Shown here piece by piece: positions 8,682-16,622 of a stretch of DNA of 17,970 nucleotides. The position numbers and the translations under genes were made by a program. The first letter of the stretch is position 1. Every line of letters starts with the position of its first letter. The DNA is from JADHUC01 sp964617665 (GTDB taxonomy: Bacteria > Planctomycetota > Planctomycetia > Pirellulales > Pirellulaceae). Where the stretch lies: the NCBI GenBank assembly GCA_964617665.1, contig CAZUAH010000278.1, positions 1 to 17,970 on the forward strand. Reading direction: 5' to 3'. The notes below the pieces were generated by a model. The model had not been told where the DNA came from and did no database searches. It saw nothing but the letters and a program-made list of their open reading frames with translations.

Positions 8682-10451
8682 ATGAGAACGATTGAGAGAG
8701 GCCTATCGAAGTGTATTCTGGCTGTTGCGATTGTGACCATTGCGGCTTTCTGGCCGATGTCGGCAAACGCCGACGAATACGTGCTGCACTCATTCAGCCG
8801 TCAGGTCCTGGACGACGTGTACTATTCGGAAGGTGCGGCCGCCGGTGATCTGAATGGCGATGGTGCGGCGGACATCGTCTATGGTCCCTATTGGTACGAA
8901 GGACCGAAGTTCCAAACCAAGCACGAGATTTACCCGGCCAAACCACAGCCACGCGAGCGGTATGCCGACCATTTCTTTGCCTGGATCTACGATTTCGATG
9001 GTGATGGCTGTAACGATGTGTTTGTCGTCGGGTTTCCCGGTACGCCGGCCTACGTCTACGAAAACCCGGGAAAGGGCAAATTCGATCAGCACTGGAAGAA
9101 GCATGAGGTTTTCGATTGGGTCTCGAACGAATCGCCGCAGTTCACGAGTATTGTTGGTGACGAGCGTCCCGAACTGGTCTGCACGCGCGATGGTTTCTTC
9201 GGCTACGCGACCATCGACTGGAACGAACCTTTCAAGACGTGGACTTTTCATCAGGTTTCAGAGCAGATTGCCTCCAGCAAGTTCGGGCACGGGCTGGGTG
9301 TCGGGGACGTCAATGGCGACGGGAAGGCGGACATGCTGATGCGGGCCGGCTGGTTCGAGCAACCCGAATCGGCGCCCGGGTCCGGGCGTTGGGCCCTGCA
9401 TTCAGTGGAATTCGCCGTGCCGGGCGGCGCGGAGATGTACGCCTTCGACGTGGACGGCGACGGGGACAACGATGTGATCACCTGCCTCGGTGCCCATGAC
9501 TTTGGGCTCGCTTGGTACGAGCAAATTCGGCAAGGTGATGAGCTTGAGTTTCGCAAACACATCATCATGAACGACCGGCCCCAGGACAATCGCTATGGCT
9601 TGGTGTTCAGCGAACCGCATTCGGTCGTGTTGGCCGATATGGACGGCGATGGCTTGAAGGATATGGTGACGGGCAAGACGTTCTGGTCGCACCACACGAA
9701 GAGTCCCATGTGGGATGCCGGAGCGGTCGTCTACTGGTTTCGACTGGTACGCACGGAACAAGGTGTCGATTGGATCCCCTACCTGGCGGACGGCGAGTCG
9801 GGGGTCGGGCGACAGCTCGTTGTTCATGATGTGAACGACGATCAGATCCCCGATATTGTCGTTGGCGGCATGATCGGCTGCAGCGTCCTGACTCAACGCC
9901 GCAAAACGACGGACAAACAAACGTGGTTGCAGGCGCAACCGAAACCGTATGTCGGCACAGCAAACCGATTCGAGAGAGGAAGGCCGTCGACCATCGACGC
10001 CGATACGGGCCGTGTCGCCGGGGCACTCGAAGGCGAGGAGCTGAAAGTCCTCCGTTCGACGGCCGGCCGCACGTCGACGCAAACCATGTCGAAATTTACC
10101 AAAGACAAATGGAGCGGCAACAAACAGCTTTTCTGGTCGGGCGGCACGCCGGGCAATTGCTTGGAGCTGGATCTGCCTGTCGACCATGCGGGAACGTATC
10201 GACTGAAGATCGCCATGACCATGGCTCGCGATTTTGCCATCGTCCAGTTGCTGCTCGATGACAAGGCGCTGGGGGATCCTCTCGACCTGTACAACTATCC
10301 GGATGTCACTACGACCGGCGTGTTGTCGCTCGGAGACCACACCCTGTCGGCCGGTTCCCATCGCCTCACACTGAAGATAAGCGGTGCGAATCGCGCAGCA
10401 ATGAGAGGATATCGAGCAGGAATCGACTACGTGCTGCTGGAGCCCCGGTAA
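8682..10451 (+). CDS. Secreted FG-GAP/VCBS repeat protein with C-terminal glycan-binding-like module
   Basis: The 589-residue protein opens with a signal peptide (~1-30, ending A-N-A). Six calcium-binding loops of the D-x-(N/D)-x-D-G-x-x-D kind start at residues 56, 104, 209, 256, 319 and 383, the last degenerate (D-V-N-D-D-Q-I-P-D). This is the pattern of FG-GAP/VCBS blades forming a seven-bladed-type propeller. From ~447 onward there is a separate beta-rich domain (G-A-L-E-G-E-E-L, R-D-F-A-I-V-Q, K-A-L-G-D-P-L-D-L-Y, A-G-I-D-Y) that matches the C-terminus of the GH172 protein at 13860-16211. No catalytic motif is seen; likely role is binding a glycan or partner protein outside the cytoplasm. 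AGAGGAAGG five bases before the ATG fixes the start. Downstream sequence runs into the assembly gap. Confidence 0.85.
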   Translation: MRTIERGLSKCILAVAIVTIAAFWPMSANADEYVLHSFSRQVLDDVYYSEGAAAGDLNGDGAADIVYGPYWYEGPKFQTKHEIYPAKPQPRERYADHFFAWIYDFDGDGCNDVFVVGFPGTPAYVYENPGKGKFDQHWKKHEVFDWVSNESPQFTSIVGDERPELVCTRDGFFGYATIDWNEPFKTWTFHQVSEQIASSKFGHGLGVGDVNGDGKADMLMRAGWFEQPESAPGSGRWALHSVEFAVPGGAEMYAFDVDGDGDNDVITCLGAHDFGLAWYEQIRQGDELEFRKHIIMNDRPQDNRYGLVFSEPHSVVLADMDGDGLKDMVTGKTFWSHHTKSPMWDAGAVVYWFRLVRTEQGVDWIPYLADGESGVGRQLVVHDVNDDQIPDIVVGGMIGCSVLTQRRKTTDKQTWLQAQPKPYVGTANRFERGRPSTIDADTGRVAGALEGEELKVLRSTAGRTSTQTMSKFTKDKWSGNKQLFWSGGTPGNCLELDLPVDHAGTYRLKIAMTMARDFAIVQLLLDDKALGDPLDLYNYPDVTTTGVLSLGDHTLSAGSHRLTLKISGANRAAMRGYRAGIDYVLLEPR

Positions 10452-10467
10452 CCCGTTCTTTGATCCA

Positions 10468-10480
10468 GTCCCGAAGGGAC
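10468..10480 (+). terminator. Small hairpin after the FG-GAP gene
   Basis: GTCCC (10468-10472) and GGGAC (10476-10480) form a perfect 5-bp stem with a GAA loop, 16 bases after the stop codon. No T tract follows, so termination is only possible, not shown. Confidence 0.2.
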
Positions 10481-10518
10481 AATGCTAACGAACGGAAGGT
10501 GTCCGGAAACTCGATACG

Positions 10519-10530
10519 TGTGAATTCACA
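10519..10530. promoter_or_regulatory. Perfect 12-bp palindrome TGTGAATTCACA
   Basis: TGTGAATTCACA is identical to its reverse complement and lies in the spacer after the FG-GAP gene, seven bases before low-quality sequence starts. It could be an operator for a dimeric regulator acting on the gene at 10715. It also contains an EcoRI site and could be chance. Confidence 0.25.
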
Positions 10531-10536
10531 TTGTTC

Positions 10537-10685
10537 GGGAGGGGGGGGGGCGCGGGGGGGGCGGGCGCGCGGCGGGGGGCGGCGGGGGCGCCGGGCCCGG
10601 GCGCNNNNNNNNNNGGGGGGGGGGGGGGGGGGGGGTTTTTTGTGTGTCGGTTTTTTTGTTGGGCCCCCCCCCCTCCCATTTCCCG
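10537..10685. other. Assembly gap with artefactual homopolymer flanks
   Basis: Ten Ns (10605-10614) mark a scaffold gap. They are preceded by almost pure G/C sequence with long G runs and followed by a run of 21 Gs (10615-10635), T runs and a run of ten Cs (10664-10673). Normal composition resumes around 10685. Such homopolymer-rich flanks are typical of failing base calls at contig ends, and an N run of exactly ten is likely a placeholder for unknown length. Any frame crossing it, including an upstream extension of the gene at 10715, is unreliable. Sequence, or even a gene, may be missing here. Confidence 0.92.
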
Positions 10686-10714
10686 GATACCCTCGACTAA
10701 CTAGCGGGTGGACA

Positions 10715-13700
10715 ATGATTCGAGCTGCGAGAGCGTTGTGTGAGGTAGTTGCTGTAGTGATGGCCATAGGACCGAGTACCGTTGGGCAAGCTCAAATGCG
10801 CCCCCACGTCGTGCCCGAAGGACCGTTGACGCCGCAGGAACAGCTGACGAAGTTCCACGTCCCCGCCGGTTTTGAGATTGAACTAGTTGCGAGCGAGCCG
10901 GATATCCATAACCCGCTGAGCATCAGTTTTGACAGTCGGGGGCGGATGTGGGTAACCGACACCATCGAGTATCCTTTCCCGCCTAGCGGATCGGGGCGGG
11001 ACGGCTTGAAGGTCTTTGAAGACACGGATGGCGACGGTCGCTACGACGACGTGAGCACCTATGTCGATGGGCTGAGCATGCCCACCGGCGCCGAGCCGAT
11101 TCCCGGCGGAGCCGTCGTGTTCAGCGTGCCGAGCATATTCGGATACTACGATACCGACGGGGATGGGCGGATCGACAAACGATCGGTGCTCTATACCGAA
11201 TTCGGGAACGCCGACGCGCACGGCATGAACAACGGTTTCACTCGCTGGTTGGACGGATGGATCTACGCTTGTCACGGTTATACCAATGAGTCGCACGTGA
11301 AGGGAAGCGACGGGCAGTCGATTACGATGATCTCTGGCAACGGTTATCGTTTCCGAGTCGACGGCTCTCACATCGAGCACACGTGGTTCGGGCAGGTGAA
11401 CCCCTACGGGATCGCCTTTGATCCGTTGGGCAACCTGTTCACCGCCGACTGTCACAGCAAGCCGGCCTACTGCCTGTTGCGCGGGGCTCACTATCCCAGC
11501 TTTCGATATCCCCATGACGGTCTCGGTTTCGGCCCGAAACTGATCGACCATTCGCACGGCTCGACGTCCATCTCCGGGATCGCCTACTACGCTGCGGATC
11601 AGTTTCCCGAAGAGTACCGGGACTGCGTGTTCATGGGCAACAGCGTGACGGGACGCGTGAACTGCGACAAAGTGGCAGCTCACGGATCATCCCTCGCCGG
11701 CACCGAGTTACCCGATTTCGTCACTTGCGAGGATCGTTGGTTTCGTCCCGTCGAAATCAAACTGGGCCCCGATGGAGCCCTGTACATCGCCGACTTCTAC
11801 GATTGCATCATCGGCTACTACGAAGTGCCGCTGAACCATCCCCGGCGCGACAAGACACGCGGCCGGATCTGGCGCGTGGTCTATCGAGGCGACGACAGCG
11901 ATCCGCACGAGCTGCGAAAGATCCCCGATCTGACGACACTCACTCTGAAGCAACTTTGGGCTCGGCTGGCGGATCCTAACCTGGCCGTTCGGTTGTCGGC
12001 GACCCACGAAATCGTGGACCGTTTCGGCACTCGTGCGGTAAAGCCCGTGCGCGACTGGATGATCACACCAAACGAGCCCTACCAACGCGTGCATGGCCTG
12101 TGGGTTCTGCACCGGCTAGATGCTTTGGATGACAAATTGGTTGCCGATCTGTCCGAGGACGAATCGTCGCTGGTACGCGTTCATCTCGTGAAATCGTTGG
12201 CAGAACGGACGGACTGGAACGCGGGAGCGTTTCCGATACGCAAGCTGGTACAACGCAAACTGTTCGATGCCGATGGCTTCGTGCGCCGGGCCGCTGCCGA
12301 CGCGTTGGGGCGCCATCCGCACCCAGAGAACGTTCCCCTGCTGCTGCGTATATGGAACGACACCGAGCGTGAAGACACCTACTTGATCCATACAATTCGC
12401 ATGGCGTTGCGCGATCAACTGGCCCAGGACGAGATCTTTCGAGAGTACGCCCGTTTCGACGACGATGCCGATCGCAGACGACGGTTGTTGGATGTTCTCT
12501 TGGGGCTGCCCAAGCCCAACGCGGCCGAGTTTGTGTCGACGGCCTTGAAGACGGGCCGGTACGATCCGACCCGGCTGGACGAGTTCATTCGCTTCGCCAC
12601 TCGTCATGCTTCCACCGATGAACTTAAGGTGGTGTCCGACTACGTTTTGGCGTGGCAGAAGGCCGATCCCCAACTACAGATGTTGGTATTTCGTTCCTAC
12701 GGCGAAGCCCTCGCCGAGCGGGGCATCCCGTTCTCGCCTCCCATGGTTGCTTGGGCCGAGAAACTGGCCGGCCGATTGCTCACATCATCTGAGCCGGCGG
12801 ACCGACTCGAAGGCATTCAATTGGCCGAATCATTGCGACTGCGCCCGCTTTACGACCGGGTCGCCCGGATTGCCGCCGATCGCGGGGAAGAGACCGACCA
12901 GCGAGTCTCCGCGGTCCAGGCCTGCGTCAGTATCGCCGATCCGCGCTGTGTCGAACTGATTGACGGAATCTTAGGGAATCGCGACGAGTCCTTTGCGTTG
13001 CGTCGCGCCAGTGCCAGGGCGTTGTCCAACGTCGGTGGTGACGAAAGCCGCCGAGTGTTCTACACGCACCTCCTGACCGCCCATCACCGGTTGGCAATTG
13101 CACTTGCGGCGGGCTTGGCCAATTCGCAAGTGGGAGCGGAGATGTTGCTGAACGCTATCTCCGAAGGTAAGGCCTCGCCGTTGTTGCTCCGAGAGCTGCG
13201 CGTGTTGGCGGCGCTGAGAGTCACCAAGGTCCCCGACTTGACGAATCGAATTGCCAAGTTGACGCAGAGCCTGCCGCCGGCAGACGAACTGATCGCCCAG
13301 CAAATCGTCCAGCGGCGCCAAGCGTATCTGGCCTCAAAACCGGATGTAGACTTGGGCCGGCCCGTGTTCACGAAGCAGTGCGAAATATGCCATCAGATGA
13401 CCGGTCAAGGCAAGAAGTTCGGGCCCGATTTGGATGGGATCGGCGTACGCGGCTTGGATCGATTGCTGGAAGATCTGTTGGACCCCAGCCGAAACGTGGA
13501 CCCGGCGTTCCAAACCACGATCGTGATCACCGATCGAGGGCTCACGCGCACCGGCCTGGGGCTGCGCGACGAAGGCAAGGTGCTGCTGCTGGTGGATTCC
13601 GAAGGCAAAGAGCTGCGAATCCAGCATGACGAGATCGACGAGCGATACACCTCGTCGCTGTCACCCATGCCCGCCGCCCTGGAAAAAGCGCTCACCGATG

Positions 13701-13804
13701 AAGAGTTCAACCACCTAGTGCGATTTCTACTCGACGCAAACGAACCCCTGAAGCCGTCTCCCGATCAGCCAACCGTGGAGCGTGAAGAAGGGAAATTGCC
13801 ATAG
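10715..13804 (+). CDS. PVC-type propeller / HEAT / cytochrome c protein (putative membrane-bound dehydrogenase)
   Basis: From the ATG at 10715 the protein is 1029 residues. It starts with a signal peptide (~1-27). Residues ~40-395 are the N-terminal propeller of the Pirellula/Verrucomicrobium 'putative membrane-bound dehydrogenase' family: P-A-G-F-E-I-E-L-V-A, two calcium-like loops D-T-D-G-D-G-R (103-109 and 146-152), N-P-Y-G-I-A-F-D, and G-P-D-G-A-L-Y-I-A-D-F-Y-D. Residues ~405-860 are HEAT-like helical repeats. The C-terminus (~875-1025) is a monohaem domain with C889-E-I-C-H893, G-P-D-L, and Met985 in S-P-M-P as likely distal ligand. The family is presumed to oxidise sugars or alcohols outside the cytoplasm and pass electrons through the haem, but few members have been characterised. 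The frame extends upstream to 10460 only through gap sequence, so ATG 10715 (GGTGG just before it) is preferred. The next gene begins 55 bp downstream, suggesting an operon. Confidence 0.9.
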   Translation: MIRAARALCEVVAVVMAIGPSTVGQAQMRPHVVPEGPLTPQEQLTKFHVPAGFEIELVASEPDIHNPLSISFDSRGRMWVTDTIEYPFPPSGSGRDGLKVFEDTDGDGRYDDVSTYVDGLSMPTGAEPIPGGAVVFSVPSIFGYYDTDGDGRIDKRSVLYTEFGNADAHGMNNGFTRWLDGWIYACHGYTNESHVKGSDGQSITMISGNGYRFRVDGSHIEHTWFGQVNPYGIAFDPLGNLFTADCHSKPAYCLLRGAHYPSFRYPHDGLGFGPKLIDHSHGSTSISGIAYYAADQFPEEYRDCVFMGNSVTGRVNCDKVAAHGSSLAGTELPDFVTCEDRWFRPVEIKLGPDGALYIADFYDCIIGYYEVPLNHPRRDKTRGRIWRVVYRGDDSDPHELRKIPDLTTLTLKQLWARLADPNLAVRLSATHEIVDRFGTRAVKPVRDWMITPNEPYQRVHGLWVLHRLDALDDKLVADLSEDESSLVRVHLVKSLAERTDWNAGAFPIRKLVQRKLFDADGFVRRAAADALGRHPHPENVPLLLRIWNDTEREDTYLIHTIRMALRDQLAQDEIFREYARFDDDADRRRRLLDVLLGLPKPNAAEFVSTALKTGRYDPTRLDEFIRFATRHASTDELKVVSDYVLAWQKADPQLQMLVFRSYGEALAERGIPFSPPMVAWAEKLAGRLLTSSEPADRLEGIQLAESLRLRPLYDRVARIAADRGEETDQRVSAVQACVSIADPRCVELIDGILGNRDESFALRRASARALSNVGGDESRRVFYTHLLTAHHRLAIALAAGLANSQVGAEMLLNAISEGKASPLLLRELRVLAALRVTKVPDLTNRIAKLTQSLPPADELIAQQIVQRRQAYLASKPDVDLGRPVFTKQCEICHQMTGQGKKFGPDLDGIGVRGLDRLLEDLLDPSRNVDPAFQTTIVITDRGLTRTGLGLRDEGKVLLLVDSEGKELRIQHDEIDERYTSSLSPMPAALEKALTDEEFNHLVRFLLDANEPLKPSPDQPTVEREEGKLP

Positions 13805-13844
13805 CTTCCCGCTCTCTGTGGTCGGAAGGACGGGTCTTTTTCAC

Positions 13845-13850
13845 GAGGAG
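13845..13850 (+). promoter_or_regulatory. Ribosome binding site fixing the GH172 start
   Basis: GAGGAG lies nine bases before the ATG at 13860. The start at 13782 allowed by the open frame would overlap the preceding gene and put 26 residues before the signal peptide, so 13860 is preferred. Confidence 0.65.
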
Positions 13851-13859
13851 CCAAACATC

Positions 13860-16211
13860 ATGCGAACCACGTTTCCCTGCCTGCTCCTGGCATTGACGCT
13901 GGGCGCCGTCGCGACTGCGACCGCGGACCCCCGCGAAGAAATAACAAGCACGATTAGGGGAAAGGCACGCCCTGCATACAGTGGCGTGTTCGATCCCGAA
14001 TCGAATCGGGATGCCTATCATATTGGGCCCGGCGAAACGGTCGCGCTTACGACACTCGATGGTCCGGGCGAGATCCGACACATGTGGTTTACGATCGCCG
14101 GCCGCGATCGGCGCTGGCCCCGCACGTTGGTGCTGCGTATGTATTGGGACGGTGCCGAGACGCCGTCGGTGGAAACGCCCATTGGCGACTTCTTCGCTGC
14201 CGGAAACGGGATGCGGGCGAACGTGAACACGCTGCCCATTCAGGTCACTTCGTACGGGCGTGCTTTGAACTGCTACTGGCGCATGCCCTTCCGCAAGAAG
14301 GCCCGGATCGAAATGACCAACGAGGGACAGAACCAACTGACCGTCTACTGGCAGTTCGATTGGATGGAATTGCCCAAGGCCGCTAACGAGATGCTGTATT
14401 TCCACGCACGCTACCGGCAGGAGTTCCCAGCCAAGCCGTTTTCACCGTACGTCATTTTCGAAGGTCGCGGCCAGGGACACTACGTGGGTACCGTCTTTTC
14501 CATCCAGTGCAGTTATGGGAGTTGGTTCGGCGAATCGGACGACCGCTTCTATATCGACGGCGAGCGCGAGCCGTCCATCGTGGGCACCGGTTGCGAAGAC
14601 TACTTCAACGACGCCTGGAACTTCCGCGAATTCACCAACGCCAATACGGGCGTAACGATCAAGGAACCCAACGGCGAAGACTGTCGCTTCACGGCGTACC
14701 GTTGGCATGTCCGTGCGCCGGTGACGTTTCACAAGTCGCTGAAGGTCGACATCGAACGCCGCAGTTACTCCCTTGTGACGGATCCGGAGACTGGCGAATC
14801 GGTCACACACGACTTCAAATTTCGGCCCGACTTCTGCTCGTCGGTAGCGTTCTGGTACCAGAAGACCATCGCCGAGCCTTTTGACCGGTTTCCACCCGTC
14901 GAAGAGCGCATCAACCGCGAGATCTTCTTGGAAACGTCCAACATGGTCGACGAAATCAGAACGTTGGACGGCTTGACGGTCCGGCGCCGTAGCAACCGCG
15001 TCTGCAATTTGAAACGAGGACTGTACGTCGACAACACGCGTATTGGAGGATGGTTCGAGGTGCCATGCCGCGTGGAGGAAGAGGGCAAGTACGCGATCTC
15101 CGTATTCCAATGTCTATACCGAACCGGTGGCGTGTGGAAAGTCTCTCTCATTGGAACCGATGGCGAAATCCTGCTCGATCCGGCCATGGATTTCTACGAT
15201 CCCTACCTGGCCTGGAAGGAGAACCGGCCGGAGAATTTTCTCTACGGAACGTGGTTCGAGAACAAGGTCGGTATTCACAAACTGGGCGCGGGCGACTACA
15301 CATTTCGCTTCGAGTGTGTCGGTTCCCATCCGCTGGCCAGAGCGGGAGATTCCGGCGGCCCCGGCTTGAACTGCCGACTGGATGGCATCTCGTTGCGTAA
15401 GTTCCCCTGGGAGGATCTCTACGGGCAAATGCAACGCTACTTGGCCGAGGAGAAGGAGCGGTTCGCGGGAATGGTCGATCAGGCAGCGAAGGACATCGCC
15501 AACCTGAACGCGGCCATCGAGAGGTTCCACCGGGACACAAACGAGTATCCCAGGAGCCTCGATGAACTCATCGAGCGACCCGGACGTTTTCGTGCTACGA
15601 CCGGCAACTGGCCCTATGTGACCAGCATTCCCGCCGATCCCTGGGAGCAGAGCTATCGGTATACATACCCAGGGAAGTTCAATCCTAGTGGATTCGATGT
15701 CTATTCCGTCCACGGCAACAGCAGAGAACCGTCCGTGTGGATTGGCAACTGGCCCAGCCCATATCGCATCCAGGGCGCGTTGGAGGGCGAGGACTTGGCC
15801 GTCAAAACGAAGAGCGACAATGTGACCGTCTCGAAACAGGCAATTGGCGTCGCGTCGTTTCCGCCGCTGTCTCAAGGTCGTTTGCTCTTCATCCGACTCC
15901 AACAGAAAGGCGATTCCATCGAGCTGCAGCTGCCGCCATCCGTCAAGTCAGGCCGTTACCGACTGCGAGCAAGGTTTGTAACGTCAAGGGACTATGCAAT
16001 ACTCCAAGCCAGTTTCAACGACAGAGCACTCGGCCAGCCAATCGATACCTATTCGCCCAAGATTGACACGAAGACGGTTGAATTGGGGCCGATTGACGTC
16101 AACGCGGAGCGAAACATCTTACGGATCGAAGCCGTAGACCGTAATCCTACTTCGAGCGGATACTACACTGGCCTCGACGCCCTGGAGTTGATCCCGCCAG
16201 CCAGCCCTTGA
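13860..16211 (+). CDS. Secreted DUF2961/GH172 protein with GspG-like and C-terminal binding domains
   Basis: The 783-residue product starts with a signal peptide (~1-23). Residues ~35-515 are a DUF2961 domain, the fold of glycoside hydrolase family 172. Supporting motifs are D-G-P-G-E-I-R-H-M-W near 67-76, P-I-G-D-F-F (107-112) and G-T-G-C-E-D-Y-F (242-249), whose Glu246 corresponds to a conserved active-site glutamate. Characterised GH172 enzymes act on alpha-D-fructofuranosides or D-arabinofuranosides. Residues ~545-632 resemble the soluble part of the type II secretion pseudopilin GspG: D-I-A-N-L-N-A-A-I-E-R-F, E-Y-P-R-S-L-D-E-L, A-D-P-W-E-Q-S-Y-R-Y-T-Y-P-G and F-D-V-Y-S. It is preceded by a charged helix rather than a membrane segment. 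Residues ~637-783 match the C-terminal module of the FG-GAP protein. Probably translated with the cytochrome gene 55 bp upstream. Substrate unknown. Confidence 0.88.
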   Translation: MRTTFPCLLLALTLGAVATATADPREEITSTIRGKARPAYSGVFDPESNRDAYHIGPGETVALTTLDGPGEIRHMWFTIAGRDRRWPRTLVLRMYWDGAETPSVETPIGDFFAAGNGMRANVNTLPIQVTSYGRALNCYWRMPFRKKARIEMTNEGQNQLTVYWQFDWMELPKAANEMLYFHARYRQEFPAKPFSPYVIFEGRGQGHYVGTVFSIQCSYGSWFGESDDRFYIDGEREPSIVGTGCEDYFNDAWNFREFTNANTGVTIKEPNGEDCRFTAYRWHVRAPVTFHKSLKVDIERRSYSLVTDPETGESVTHDFKFRPDFCSSVAFWYQKTIAEPFDRFPPVEERINREIFLETSNMVDEIRTLDGLTVRRRSNRVCNLKRGLYVDNTRIGGWFEVPCRVEEEGKYAISVFQCLYRTGGVWKVSLIGTDGEILLDPAMDFYDPYLAWKENRPENFLYGTWFENKVGIHKLGAGDYTFRFECVGSHPLARAGDSGGPGLNCRLDGISLRKFPWEDLYGQMQRYLAEEKERFAGMVDQAAKDIANLNAAIERFHRDTNEYPRSLDELIERPGRFRATTGNWPYVTSIPADPWEQSYRYTYPGKFNPSGFDVYSVHGNSREPSVWIGNWPSPYRIQGALEGEDLAVKTKSDNVTVSKQAIGVASFPPLSQGRLLFIRLQQKGDSIELQLPPSVKSGRYRLRARFVTSRDYAILQASFNDRALGQPIDTYSPKIDTKTVELGPIDVNAERNILRIEAVDRNPTSSGYYTGLDALELIPPASP

Positions 16212-16259
16212 CACAGTTCACTCTCCCCACGCTTCAGCGGCTGGGATTGTGGTTGTTGA

Positions 16260-16622
16260 GACCGATTCACACTCATCCTTTCCGCTTGTGCGCCTAACGC
16301 CTCAAAATCAGTTTCCCGTGGCCGAAAAGAGAAAGGAACCGGGCGTCACTTTCCGGGACGTGAAGACGACTGCTTGCTGGATTATCTCACAAAGGACGAT
16401 CCGCCTCTGCTCATCTTTCACGGCGACAAGGACGGGCACGTGCCGCTCGGCCAAAGCGAGCACATCCACAAGCGGTATCAGGAAGCCGACCTGGAATCGT
16501 CGCTCCACGTAGTCGAGGGTCCCGGGCACGGTGGTTCCCAGTTCAGCGACTCCACTCGTTACAGACTAGTCAAACAGTTTCTCGACCGGCACATCAAGCA
16601 AATTGCCGCTACGGGTGGCTAG
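16260..16622 (+). pseudogene. C-terminal remnant of an alpha/beta-hydrolase esterase (BD-FAE-like)
   Basis: A frame open from 16260 to the TAG at 16620-16622 encodes from ~16377 a recognisable esterase/lipase end: Y-L-T-K-D-D-P-P-L-L-I-F-H-G-D-K-D with its acid residue, then G-P-G-H-G-G with the catalytic histidine, and a final helix F-L-D-R-H-I-K. In BD-FAE/dienelactone-hydrolase-like enzymes this is the last quarter. The G-x-S-x-G nucleophile and the rest of the fold are absent, and a stop (TGA at 16257) closes the frame upstream. The only near-field starts are a TTG at 16374 without a clear Shine-Dalgarno. It is best read as a decayed or truncated gene. A non-catalytic small protein is possible but less likely. 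Confidence 0.65.

Noticed and set aside
9402..10361. Minus-strand open frame of 319 residues
   Set aside because: Antisense to the FG-GAP protein with its regular calcium loops; no ribosome binding site or family resemblance.
10541..10635. G-rich tract as a G-quadruplex or recombination signal
   Set aside because: The runs abut a scaffold N block and are followed by T and C runs, which fits failing sequence quality far better than biology.
10460..10714. Upstream extension of the cytochrome gene's frame
   Set aside because: It reads through Ns and homopolymer artefacts, giving only Gly/Arg/Pro runs; a good signal peptide begins at the ATG at 10715.
13782..13859. Early start for the GH172 gene overlapping the cytochrome gene
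   Set aside because: It adds 26 residues before a clear signal peptide, whereas GAGGAG precedes the ATG at 13860.
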